Positions 26,108 to 34,980 of a stretch of 64,000 bases of DNA are shown here, piece after piece. The DNA is from CBDFKV01 sp965249035 (GTDB lineage: Bacteria; Pseudomonadota; Gammaproteobacteria; Arenicellales; Poriferihabitantaceae): positions 372,001 through 436,000 of the forward strand of contig CBDFKV010000006.1 in NCBI GenBank assembly GCA_965249035.1, in the 5' to 3' direction. Position 1 is the stretch's first letter, and every line of letters starts with the position of its first letter. The position numbers were made by a program, and so were the translations under genes. Under the pieces are notes generated by a model. It ran no database searches, was not told the DNA's origin, and saw only the letters and a list, made by a program, of their open reading frames with translations.

Positions 26108-27864
26108 TTCTGATCTCCTGAATAATCCCGCACGCCCGGTTTTGATCGGGTGATAATCACATCCTGATAATCGATGCTGGGCTGATCTTTACCTTTAAAA
26201 TAGATCAGGGAATGCTTTAAATAGTTGTCGTCGTCACGCTCAACATAGTCAAGCCGCTGATGCGCACCGCGAGACTCTTTGCGCGCCAGGGCGGCTTCCG
26301 CCACCGCTTGTGACACATCCAACATGTTTTCAAGCTCAAGCAGTTGAAACAACTCGGTATTGTAGACATTACTTTTATCGTACAACGAGACGTTTGCCAG
26401 AGTTGGGCGTAATTGAGCCAACTTATCGCAAGTGTTTTGAATGCCTGCTTCATCCCGGTAGATGCCAACACCCGCCTCCATGCTATCCATCATCTCACGC
26501 CTAATGTGTGAGACGGCTTGCGATCCTTCAGGCTTTTCAAACCAGGCTCGCACCCGATCTTGCGCTTGCTTGGCCAACTTGCTAGTCGTGCTATCCCCTG
26601 TTAGAGGAACATGCGTACTCACGTATTCGACTGCATTCTGTGCGGCACGCTTGCCAAACACCAACAGCTCCGTCAAAGAATTTGACCCCAATCGATTAGC
26701 ACCATTTATACTGACGCAGGCGCATTCACCGATCGCGTATAAGCCCGGAATTGACGTCTCAGCGTCGATGTTGGTATGAATCCCGCCCATCATATAATGC
26801 ACTACCGGCCTGATTGGGACGGGCTCTGTAACCGGGTCAACTCCCGAATAGCTAATGGATAAATCACGCACCAAGGGTAAGCGCTCATTGATCTTTTTTT
26901 CACCCAAATGCGTCATATCCAGCAGCACGGCATCACCCCACTGCGTTTTGATCGTATTGCCCTTTTTCTGCTCACTCCAAAACGCCTGGCTTAATCGATC
27001 TCGTGGGCCAAGCTCCATACTTTTCAGCACCGGATCGCCCAAAGGCGTTTCCGGCCCCATGCCGTAATCCTGCAAATAACGATAGCCGTCCTTATTCCGC
27101 AACACCCCGCCTTCACCGCGACAACCTTCAGTTAATAAAATACCTGTCGATAGCAAGCCCGTGGGGTGGTACTGTACAAACTCCATGTCTTTTAAGGCAA
27201 CCCCAGCGCGGTATGCCATCGCCATACCATCGCCGGTTTTAATCGCGCCATTGGTCGAAAAGGGGAAAATCCGACCCGCGCCACCGGTAGCGATAATGAC
27301 CGCAGAGCCCTGAAACTCCTTCATCGTGCCATCACGCATGTCGATCGCGGTGACGCCCTGAATCTTACCTTCATCGACCAATAAGTCGGTCGAATAAAAT
27401 TCATCATATCGTTTGATCGATGGGAATTTCAGTGAGGTTTGGAACAGCGTATGCAATATATGAAAGCCACTTTTGTCCGCAGCAAACCAAGTACGCTTTA
27501 TTTTCATCCCACCGAATGGACGTACTGCAACGCTGCCGTCGGGCTCACGACTCCAAGGACAACCCCAATGCTCCAACTGCAATAATTCTTTCGGCGCTTG
27601 CTTGATAAAATACTCTACGGCATCTTGGTCACTCAGCCAATCGCCACCACCGACCGTATCGTCAAAATGCGTGTCTAAACTGTCATCAGGCTTGATCACT
27701 CCAGCCGCACCCCCTTCTGCAGCACAGGTGTGGCTGCGCATGGGGTAGACTTTTGATATCAGCGCAATTCGTTTTTTGGGGTCCAGCTCCGCAATCGCAA
27801 TCGCCGCGCGCAAACCAGCACCACCTGCACCCACAATGATGATGTCAGCATCTATTCTTTCCAT
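26104..27864 (-). CDS. frdA: Fumarate reductase flavoprotein subunit
   Basis: 586 residues. N-terminal FAD-binding ADIIIVGAGGAGLRAAIAIA; the covalent FAD histidine is His45 in MRSHTCAAEGGAAGVI. The active-site region has QYHPTGLLSTGILLTEGCRG and RDRLSQAF; MMGGIHTNIDAETSIPGLYA and GANRLGSNSLTELLVFG follow. It interconverts fumarate and succinate; the FrdC/FrdD-type anchor favours quinol:fumarate reductase, used in anaerobic respiration or redox balancing. First gene of frdABCD. Confidence 0.92.
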   Translation of the reverse strand: MERIDADIIIVGAGGAGLRAAIAIAELDPKKRIALISKVYPMRSHTCAAEGGAAGVIKPDDSLDTHFDDTVGGGDWLSDQDAVEYFIKQAPKELLQLEHWGCPWSREPDGSVAVRPFGGMKIKRTWFAADKSGFHILHTLFQTSLKFPSIKRYDEFYSTDLLVDEGKIQGVTAIDMRDGTMKEFQGSAVIIATGGAGRIFPFSTNGAIKTGDGMAMAYRAGVALKDMEFVQYHPTGLLSTGILLTEGCRGEGGVLRNKDGYRYLQDYGMGPETPLGDPVLKSMELGPRDRLSQAFWSEQKKGNTIKTQWGDAVLLDMTHLGEKKINERLPLVRDLSISYSGVDPVTEPVPIRPVVHYMMGGIHTNIDAETSIPGLYAIGECACVSINGANRLGSNSLTELLVFGKRAAQNAVEYVSTHVPLTGDSTTSKLAKQAQDRVRAWFEKPEGSQAVSHIRREMMDSMEAGVGIYRDEAGIQNTCDKLAQLRPTLANVSLYDKSNVYNTELFQLLELENMLDVSQAVAEAALARKESRGAHQRLDYVERDDDNYLKHSLIYFKGKDQPSIDYQDVIITRSKPGVRDYSGDQK

Positions 27865-28002
27865 TCGCTCACCCCGGAAATTATTCTTCTTTGCAGCAAT
27901 AATGCACTGCCCGGCAATTCAGTTATTGTGCTCTAAACGATTCAATGCTGGTGTCGCAAACAAGCCCTCTCCAACCTTTAATCAATACACCACTATTATA
28001 AC

Positions 28003-28416
28003 TCAGGTATCAAATTTGATCTTGCTATGACTACCGTCACAATAAGGCTTATTGGCTGACGCACCGCAACGACAGAGTGCTGTCATACCCTCCTTTTGAA
28101 TGTGTTCGCCATCGGGCGTGGTAATCACCACCGCACCATTAAGCAATAATGGGCCACCTTTAGTTACTGATAGGGTGACTGGCTCTGCTGCTGACTTTTC
28201 TTGGTCACCTTCTATCGACAGCGCACCTGATGGACACCGTTTGACTTGAGCCGTGATGTCATCACTGGATGTTCCTTCAAGCTGAATCCACGGCCTGTTT
28301 TCAGGATTAAACACCGCTGGCAAAGCGTGGAAACATTTTTTTGAATGGATGCATTTGGCAGGCTGCCATACGACAGTGACTTCATCGTTAGTGTAACGCT
28401 TGACAATATCTTTCAT
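28003..28416 (-). CDS. Two-domain Fe-S protein (YjdI-like Fer4_19 + CDGSH)
   Basis: 137 residues. Residues 1-70 form a divergent mono-cluster domain like YjdI (KCIHSKKCFHALPAVFN, RPWI, VKRCPSGALSIEGD). The C-terminal domain is a CDGSH iron-sulfur motif (CRCGASANKPYCDGSHSKIKF, cysteines plus the His ligand). CDGSH domains bind a labile [2Fe-2S] cluster with 3 Cys and 1 His. The protein is probably cytosolic and involved in cluster or redox handling. It lies 138 bp upstream of frdA, same strand, but I cannot tell if they are co-transcribed. Confidence 0.85.
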   Translation of the reverse strand: MKDIVKRYTNDEVTVVWQPAKCIHSKKCFHALPAVFNPENRPWIQLEGTSSDDITAQVKRCPSGALSIEGDQEKSAAEPVTLSVTKGGPLLLNGAVVITTPDGEHIQKEGMTALCRCGASANKPYCDGSHSKIKFDT

Positions 28417-28557
28417 TATTTAAATTCCTTCAATTCTCCTATGGAGGCTCAGTTTACCGTACCACGTCATTGAACGAGTTTAAAACGTCAAAGTCGTGTA
28501 TCGGCAGTGTAGCGATGAAAAGGATACCCAAAAGGCGGAGCGAGTATCTTTGCTGAA

Positions 28558-29196
28558 TCACAAAGTTCGCAAAAAGCGGTCCATCCGCGGCAAATAGTGA
28601 TTGTCGTAGTTAAGCGACATCACGACTGTCTTTGATCTACCCACCACCTCATGTCTCGGGACAAAACCGATCACTCTGGAATCAGCACTATTGTCGCGAT
28701 TATCACCCATCACAAAATAGTGCTCGTCGGGCACTGTTACAGGATAGAAACTGGATAGCCTTGATCCAGATTTGCGCGTCTGTACAAAGTGGCCAGTGCC
28801 CAACAAATCTTCATTACGCAGATTCGCTTCAACCGGTTTATAACGAAGAGCTTTACCGTTAATTTTCAGTATATTATCGTGCATTTCAATGCTGTCACCG
28901 GGTAAGCCAATCACCCTTTTAACTAGCCGCTTTCCAGATACTTTTGAGTCAAAAATAACGATATCGCCGCGCTGTGGGTCATCAAACTTGCGTAAAGAAA
29001 CGTGCGTAAATGGCACGCGCAAATCATAGGCCATCTTGTTGACCAATATCCGATCTCCTTCAACAATGGTTGGCTTCATCGAGCCAGTAGGCACCACATT
29101 CCAATCAGCAACCGCACTACGGAACACCACCATCAACAACAAGAATGTCAGTAAACTGAGGTGCTGTTTTAGTACTCTAATAACTCCTGTTTTCAT
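28558..29196 (-). CDS. lepB: Signal peptidase I
   Basis: 212 residues with one N-terminal membrane segment (LSLLTFLLLMVVFRSAVADW). The catalytic serine is Ser39 in VVPTGSMKPTI and the general-base lysine is Lys93 in KRLVKRVIGLPGDSIEM. HYFVMGDNRDNSADSRVIGF closes the family pattern. It removes signal peptides from exported proteins. It is shorter than E. coli LepB (324) and has one rather than two membrane segments. It is not next to lepA or rnc, its usual neighbours. Confidence 0.9.
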   Translation of the reverse strand: MKTGVIRVLKQHLSLLTFLLLMVVFRSAVADWNVVPTGSMKPTIVEGDRILVNKMAYDLRVPFTHVSLRKFDDPQRGDIVIFDSKVSGKRLVKRVIGLPGDSIEMHDNILKINGKALRYKPVEANLRNEDLLGTGHFVQTRKSGSRLSSFYPVTVPDEHYFVMGDNRDNSADSRVIGFVPRHEVVGRSKTVVMSLNYDNHYLPRMDRFLRTL

Positions 29197-29239
29197 CGAT
29201 TTGCCCTCGTAGTAGTTTTACCCGCCTCTATTACACAAT

Positions 29240-30461
29240 GAGACCTCAGCATAACCGCGGGGTTTGATTGGTCTTGAAGAAATATCCTGAAAATTCTAAA
29301 AAATTAGCGAAATAAATCATTTTTATCAACATACTCGGCCTAATATTGCGATATCCGTCGCTTTTCGGCATTTTTCTTCAATTCTAGACACAACTATCCC
29401 GCGTAACCGACATCGGGCAAACCATAAAGCATCAGAAATTTTGCGCCTTTACGTATATTGGACGCCATCGCTGCAATCCCGTAAGACGTTATATTCTTCG
29501 CTAGCCCCATATAGCGAGTTCTCGCTAAACCATAGTGTTGCTTATAGGTTGCAAAGGGGCGTTCACCGCCAGAGCGTGTAACGGCAATCTGTGCATTACG
29601 TTTTTTATCCGACTCTGACAATGGATTATTTCGATAGCCTTTTCGTTGGACCTGATCTTCAATCCCCAAGCCTTTTAGCTTAGTCCGCGTCTCTTCAGAG
29701 CTATAGGCAGAATCTGCAAATAACGCCGCCTCATCTCCTAACAATAAGGTATCGCGTTCCTGACTATCATGCACATTGCCAGCCGTGACATTTTGACGAT
29801 GAATAAATCCATCTTCGTCCACGCCTGTATGAACTGAATAACCGTAGGTGGACTTTGCTCGGCCACGACTGTCTTTCTTTACATGCCAGTCTGCTTCCTG
29901 ATCACGCGTAGGCTTACCCTCTTTATTCTTACCTGAACCAGATTGAGCCGCCTCAATGGGCGTTGCATCTATGATGTTAATGCGCCCTTCGGTCATAATA
30001 ATATTCTTAGATTCAAGTTGGCGGTTAATCTCACCCAATAATTTATCCCATAAGTCATGTTCAACGAGGTTGTTGCGAAAACGCCCCAAGGTAGAAGCTT
30101 CTGGCACCTCTGCACCTAACTCAAGATGGCAAAATTTGCGAAATAATAGATCACGATAAAGACTTTGCGCCAACTGAACGTCTGATAGTTTGTACCATAC
30201 GCCAAGCAACAAACTTCGAAACAGCGTCAGCAACGGATAACTCGGATGACCCGTGCTAGAACCATAGATTGAAGACATCAGACTTTCTAACTCCGACCAA
30301 TCCAATAATGCCTCTGTATCGTCTAGCGAGCACAAAATAGGGTGACTCATCTCCGCGCTAGAAACAAATAGTCTGGGCTGTGTTGTGAATGATTTTTGCA
30401 TGCCTGATTATAACATTTAGCAACTATTCGGTGAAGATTGGCTGAGTTGTGCTGAGGTCTC
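29240..30461 (-). mobile_element. IS5-type insertion sequence, complete copy
   Basis: 1222 bp with terminal inverted repeats GAGACCTCAGCATAAC (left) and GTTGTGCTGAGGTCTC (right), one mismatch in 16. A 5-bp direct repeat ACAAT flanks it (29235-29239 and 30462-30466), indicating a target duplication from insertion here. It lies 10 bp downstream of the Fe-ADH stop codon and encodes one transposase. A second, right-truncated copy is at 38173-39376 in the same orientation. Confidence 0.92.
29394..30401 (-). CDS. IS5 family transposase
   Basis: 335-residue DDE transposase. N-terminal GHPSYPLLTLFRSLLLGVWY, catalytic Asp in INIIDATPIEAAQSG, second Asp in ALFADSAYSSEET, and catalytic Glu in SGGERPFATYKQHYGLAR. 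It differs from the copy at 38327-39334 at three residues (Pro53 to Arg, Thr to Ala in LARTRY, Ser to Phe in NITSYG). Confidence 0.93.
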   Translation of the reverse strand: MQKSFTTQPRLFVSSAEMSHPILCSLDDTEALLDWSELESLMSSIYGSSTGHPSYPLLTLFRSLLLGVWYKLSDVQLAQSLYRDLLFRKFCHLELGAEVPEASTLGRFRNNLVEHDLWDKLLGEINRQLESKNIIMTEGRINIIDATPIEAAQSGSGKNKEGKPTRDQEADWHVKKDSRGRAKSTYGYSVHTGVDEDGFIHRQNVTAGNVHDSQERDTLLLGDEAALFADSAYSSEETRTKLKGLGIEDQVQRKGYRNNPLSESDKKRNAQIAVTRSGGERPFATYKQHYGLARTRYMGLAKNITSYGIAAMASNIRKGAKFLMLYGLPDVGYAG

Positions 30462-30471
30462 ACAATATAAG

Positions 30472-31620
30472 CTAAATGCTCTGCTCCAGCAATTGGGTCG
30501 TATTTTCAAGCGTCATTTCGATAGGATTTCCTCCGGCGCTCGGGTCTTTGATTGCCATCGCCGCCAACTCTTCCATACGATCAGAACCTACGCCCAGCTC
30601 CGCCAGTTTATCGGGAATACCCAAGTCTTCACGCAGCTGCAACGCAAAATCGTAAAACCCATCAAAACCGCCTTGAATATCCAAATACGCCGCCACCCGC
30701 TCAATACCGCCTTCAATTGCAGAACGGTTAAAGCGTAACACCGTTGGCATAACCACCGCATTGGTGGTGCCATGATGGGTGTTGTAAACCGCACCGATCG
30801 GGTGTGACAGTGCATGCATGCCGCCTAAGCCTTTTTGGAAAGCAGTCGCCCCCATCGCTGCTGCACTCATCATGTGGCTGCGTGCTTCAATATCACTGCC
30901 ATCGGTATAAGCACGTGGCAAGTACGCTTTCACCAGCCGCATGCCTTCTAGCGCGATCCCTTGAGACATCGGATGATAAAATGGCGAGCTATAGGCCTCA
31001 AGGCAATGAATAAACGCATCCAAACCTGTGCCGGCAGTAATCATTGGCGGCAGTCCGACCGTCAACTCCGGGTCGCAAATCACCACACTCGGTAATATCT
31101 TCGGGTGAAAAATAATCTTTTTAACATGCGTTTGTGAATCAACGATGACACTGGCACGTCCCACCTCAGAGCCAGTGCCGGCGGTAGTTGGCACCGCGAT
31201 AATCGGCGCAATCGCACCTGCATCGGCACGCGTCCACCAATCACCGATATCTTCAAAATCCCAAACCGGTCTGGTTTGATTAGCCATAAAGGCAATGACT
31301 TTGCCCAAATCCAAACCCGAACCACCCCCAAAAGCAATGACACCATCGTGATTGCCCGCTTTGTATGCAGCTACTCCAGCATACAAGTTTTGATCAGTGG
31401 GGTTAGGGTCAACGTCGGCGAAAATAGCCGGTTCGAAACCCGCAGCCTGCATCACTTCTAAGGTCGAATGCGTAACAGGAAGGCTGGCCAGCCCTCGATC
31501 TGTGACTAGCAACGGCCTTTTAATACCTGCCGTAGCACAGGCATCACCCAGCTCAGCAATGCGCCCAGCACCCAGTCGAATACTGGTCGGATACGACCAA
31601 TTAGCAGTTAGATTTGTCAT
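30472..31620 (-). CDS. Iron-containing alcohol dehydrogenase
   Basis: 382 residues, group III ADH. NAD-binding FGGGSGLDLGKVIAF and VPTTAGTGSEVGRAS, metal ligands in GTGLDAFIHCLEAY and in GMHALSHPIGAVYNTHHGTT. It overlaps the aldehyde dehydrogenase stop by 4 bp (31617-31620) and is the last gene of an operon with it and a glutamine-synthetase-like ligase. An IS5 element sits just beyond its stop. The substrate may be a gamma-glutamylated amino alcohol (inference). Confidence 0.88.
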   Translation of the reverse strand: MTNLTANWSYPTSIRLGAGRIAELGDACATAGIKRPLLVTDRGLASLPVTHSTLEVMQAAGFEPAIFADVDPNPTDQNLYAGVAAYKAGNHDGVIAFGGGSGLDLGKVIAFMANQTRPVWDFEDIGDWWTRADAGAIAPIIAVPTTAGTGSEVGRASVIVDSQTHVKKIIFHPKILPSVVICDPELTVGLPPMITAGTGLDAFIHCLEAYSSPFYHPMSQGIALEGMRLVKAYLPRAYTDGSDIEARSHMMSAAAMGATAFQKGLGGMHALSHPIGAVYNTHHGTTNAVVMPTVLRFNRSAIEGGIERVAAYLDIQGGFDGFYDFALQLREDLGIPDKLAELGVGSDRMEELAAMAIKDPSAGGNPIEMTLENTTQLLEQSI

Positions 31621-33002
31621 GATAATTCCTTCAGGTGATAGGATTTTGGTCGGGTGAGATTCTGGTAACCGATCACAGACAGTGCGCCACCACGCCCCGT
31701 ATTTTTACAGCCAGTCCAGCACAAAGCCGGGTCCAAATAGTCAGCGCGATTCATATAAACCGTACCCGTTTGGATTTTTGCGCCCAAAGCGAATGCTCGA
31801 TCTACCTCATTTGTCCACAACGACGCCGTTAAACCAAACTCGCTGTCGTTCATCAGCTGAAGTGCCTCCTCATCGCCACTCACTTTCATGATTCCTACCA
31901 CTGGCCCAAAGCTCTCATCGCGCATCACGCGCATGTCGTGATTCACATTGGTTAGAATCTGTGGCATCAAATACGTGCCACCATCGTCTTCGGGGAATAG
32001 CTTAGGGTCAATCATTGCCTTGGCACCCGCTGCAATCGCTTCTTGGGTTTGTGCTCGCACTTCAGCCGCAAAGCGCAGGTGTGCCATCGGCCCTAGCGTA
32101 GTGTCAGCATCCAACGGATTACCGAGTTTATAGCCCGAAACAATTGCCACCGCTTGTTCAACGAAGGTGTCGAACAAGCTATCAATCACGTAAATGCGCT
32201 CTATTCCACAGCAACACTGGCCGGAATTAAACATGGCTGCGTCAATCAGTGTTTCCACCGCCGCCTCCAAATTTGCATCATCCATCACGTAACCAGGGTC
32301 TTTTCCACCCAGCTCAAGCCCAAGCCCAGTAAAAGTGCCCGCGGCCGCCCGCTCCATAACTTTACCTGCTCCCACTGAACCGGTAAAATTTACGAAACCG
32401 AATAAGCCATCAGCAATTAGCTGTGACGTCGTATCGTGATCTAGAAATATATTCTGAAACACCTCCGTAGGTAAGCCTGCATCGCTAAATGCTTCCACCA
32501 TACGCTCACCCGCAAGCAGGGTTTGGCTGGAGTGTTTTAGCACCACGGCATTGCCGGCAATCAATGCGGGAGCAACTGTATTGATCGCAGTCAAATAAGG
32601 ATAATTCCAAGGGGCGATCACCAACACCACGCCATGCGATTCGCGCATAATTTGACGCTTAAAACCGGGGCTGTCTTCAATCACCACCGGCGCCAACGCT
32701 TGCTTGGCAATATCCGCCATATGCGATGCACGCTCCTCAACGCCGCCGAACTCACCACCGAAGCGAATGGGGCGTCCCATCATGTGTGCCAGCTCAGGCA
32801 CGATAATGTCTGACATGTCGCCTAATCGTGCAACGCCAGCGCGGACTAATGCAACCCGCTCATCCAACGGTTTGTCCGCCCAGGCTTTCTGCGCTTGACT
32901 CGCCTTCGTAACCAACACCGTGGCGTCTTCATAGTCCATGGTGGGCCGCTCGGCATAAACCGACCCATCAATCGGGGAAATACACTGAATCATTTTTGTC
33001 AT
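31617..33002 (-). CDS. NAD(P)-dependent aldehyde dehydrogenase
   Basis: 461 residues. NAD-binding VIAPWNYPYLTAINTVAPAL, VNFTGSVGAGKVM, catalytic Glu in GLELGGKDPGYV and catalytic Cys in AAMFNSGQCCCGIERIYV; ESFGPVVGIMKV follows. It has the length and style of short-form semialdehyde dehydrogenases. It is 34 bp downstream of the glutamine-synthetase-like gene and overlaps the Fe-ADH gene, so the three proteins should act in one pathway. Confidence 0.88.
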   Translation of the reverse strand: MTKMIQCISPIDGSVYAERPTMDYEDATVLVTKASQAQKAWADKPLDERVALVRAGVARLGDMSDIIVPELAHMMGRPIRFGGEFGGVEERASHMADIAKQALAPVVIEDSPGFKRQIMRESHGVVLVIAPWNYPYLTAINTVAPALIAGNAVVLKHSSQTLLAGERMVEAFSDAGLPTEVFQNIFLDHDTTSQLIADGLFGFVNFTGSVGAGKVMERAAAGTFTGLGLELGGKDPGYVMDDANLEAAVETLIDAAMFNSGQCCCGIERIYVIDSLFDTFVEQAVAIVSGYKLGNPLDADTTLGPMAHLRFAAEVRAQTQEAIAAGAKAMIDPKLFPEDDGGTYLMPQILTNVNHDMRVMRDESFGPVVGIMKVSGDEEALQLMNDSEFGLTASLWTNEVDRAFALGAKIQTGTVYMNRADYLDPALCWTGCKNTGRGGALSVIGYQNLTRPKSYHLKELS

Positions 33003-33036
33003 TTACTGTGCTCTCATTGTTGGTTTGATGACGCAA

Positions 33037-34404
33037 TTAGGCACGCTCGAAGCCACGCGCAACTTCCCAGTCGGTCACCCGACGGTCAAATGCTTCCTGC
33101 TCCCATTCAGCCGCTCGCACGTAGTGGTCGATCACTTCATCACCAAATGCTGCGCGTAACATGATCGAGTCTCTCAGCGTATCGGTTGCTGAGCGCAGCG
33201 TCGTTGGAATCGAACGCGCGCTCTCGGCCGCATAGGCATCACCCTTAAATTCAGGCTCAAGCTTGCGCGAGTTTTCTATCCCATCCAGTCCCGCCGCAAT
33301 CAGTGCAGCCATGGCGAGATAAGGGTTCAAATCTGAACCACCGACCCGGCACTCTATTCGAATCGCATTGCTATCCTGCCCACAAATTCGATACCCAGCG
33401 GTGCGATTATCCAGCGACCAAATCGCTTTGGTCGGCGCAAAAGTACCTTCGGCAAAGCGTTTGTAGCTATTGATGTAGGGCGCCAAAAAATAGGTAATAT
33501 CAGAGGCGTTATGCAGCAACCCTGCCAAATAGTCGCGCATCAAGTCTGACATGCCATATTCACCCTTAGCATCGGCAAACAAGGATTTGCCATCAAGCGA
33601 CCATAGGGACTGATGCACGTGAGAAGACGAACCCGCCGCATCATTATTCCACTTGGCCAAAAAGGTCACTGATTTTCCTTGCTGGTGCGCAATTTCTTTG
33701 CAGGCATTTTTTGTAAAAACATGACCATCAGCCGTATCTAAAGCGCCGGCGTACTTAATGTTGATTTCTTCCTGCCCGGCGCTGGCCTCTCCTTTAGAAC
33801 ACTCAACCACCACCCCCGCACCGTGCAATCCATTGCGAATCGCGCGCATCAGCTCTTCTTCTTTTGAGGTTTGGAAAATGTGGTAGTCCTCATTATACGC
33901 ACTGACTAAACTTAGGTCGTCATACCCCAATGCACACGCTTCGGCATACGCTTCTTCAAAGATAAAAAACTCCAGTTCAGTCGCCATCATCGCAGTCATA
34001 CCCGCTTTTTCAAGGCGCTGCAATTGACGCTTTAATACTGCGCGTGGCGAGTGTGGCACGTCTTTATGGGTGTGATGATCCAGCACATCACAAAACACCA
34101 GCGCAGTGCCCTCAAGCCAAGGGACATGGCGCAATGTCTCTAAATCGGGCTTCATCACATAATCGCCATAGCCCGCCTCCCAACTGGTGGAGCGATAGCC
34201 TTGCACCGTCTCCATTTCCATATCGGTCGCCAGCAAATAATTACAGCTGTGCGTTTCTTCCCAGGCGCTGTCGATAAAAAACTGTGCGTGAAAACGCTTT
34301 CCCATCAAGCGCCCTTGCATATCAACTTGCACGGTTAATACGGTATCGATCTCCCCTGACGCGACAGCGGCTTTAAGCGCCTTAAATGTTAAATTTCCAG
34401 ACAT
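33037..34404 (-). CDS. Glutamine-synthetase-like gamma-glutamyl ligase
   Basis: 455 residues of the GS fold but shorter and diverged from GlnA. N-terminal VDMQGRLMGKRFHAQFFIDS, MATELEFFIFEEAY (metal ligands), ECSKGEASAGQEEINIKYA, KWNNDAAGSSSHVHQSLW, NSYKRFAEGTFAPTKAIWS-like and IRIECRVGGSDLNPYLAMAA. The adenylylation loop of GlnA is not evident. Such PuuA/GlnA3/GlnA4-type enzymes attach glutamate to polyamines, monoamines or ethanolamine. First gene of the operon with ALDH and Fe-ADH, which favours an amino-alcohol substrate. Confidence 0.82.
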   Translation of the reverse strand: MSGNLTFKALKAAVASGEIDTVLTVQVDMQGRLMGKRFHAQFFIDSAWEETHSCNYLLATDMEMETVQGYRSTSWEAGYGDYVMKPDLETLRHVPWLEGTALVFCDVLDHHTHKDVPHSPRAVLKRQLQRLEKAGMTAMMATELEFFIFEEAYAEACALGYDDLSLVSAYNEDYHIFQTSKEEELMRAIRNGLHGAGVVVECSKGEASAGQEEINIKYAGALDTADGHVFTKNACKEIAHQQGKSVTFLAKWNNDAAGSSSHVHQSLWSLDGKSLFADAKGEYGMSDLMRDYLAGLLHNASDITYFLAPYINSYKRFAEGTFAPTKAIWSLDNRTAGYRICGQDSNAIRIECRVGGSDLNPYLAMAALIAAGLDGIENSRKLEPEFKGDAYAAESARSIPTTLRSATDTLRDSIMLRAAFGDEVIDHYVRAAEWEQEAFDRRVTDWEVARGFERA

Positions 34405-34695
34405 GATGGACTCTCGTGTTTTACTGATTCAGTTTAACTCGAACAATCAGTGCGAGCGACTATGGCCGCCTTTATTTTTATAAAACTGATGTTGCTCACT
34501 AAATAGTGAATCTACACCTTTTGAGCTACCTTCTACCAGCACAATTTGCCCCCATATTATTAATCTTCTCCCAAGAACAGAACCCAGCACCCCTCAATGA
34601 AACATTGCACTGATTACCAAGAGAAACGCCAATTACCTGTAAATATTAATCCGGCAGCATAATGTCGGCCAATATAAGCGTTGGTCATCGCGTAT
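34405..34695. other. Upstream region of the GS-like operon
   Basis: No gene found. It should carry the promoter for the ligase-ALDH-ADH operon. An interrupted inverted repeat (ACTGATT near 34420 and AATCAGT near 34446) is the only feature noted. The right part borders the IS1111-type element. Confidence 0.5.
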
Positions 34696-34708
34696 ATGGT
34701 CTCCTCCC

Positions 34709-34980
34709 GAATTGCAAGGTAGAAAAGAGCTAATGACAGGGATAGATTGCATGCGTATATCCGGTCTTAGAATGAGCAGTTTGTTGCTCTGACCTTGATG
34801 TAATCTGCCCATACCGTCCCTTACGAGCGTCCGAACTCGAGGTTCATCGCGATGATCGGGTTTCCGGTATGTAGGTTTGACCTTATGTGTCATCTTTCTC
34901 ATTCAACTTCGCAATTTCTGGCAAGAAACAGTTTGCTAAAATATGGCTTGTGCTTTGGTGTGGATCGTATTGAACAGGGT
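34709..34980 (-). ncRNA. Candidate guide (bridge/seek) RNA region of IS1111 element
   Basis: IS110-family recombinases use an element-encoded noncoding RNA that pairs with target and donor DNA; in the IS1111 group it is encoded downstream of the transposase. This 272-bp stretch is in that position and contains no convincing gene. I did not identify guide loops, so only the location supports the call. Confidence 0.4.

Noticed and set aside
34633..34902. Minus-strand frame of 89 codons in the IS1111 noncoding part
   Set aside because: No recognisable features, overlaps the inverted repeat, and sits where the guide RNA is expected.
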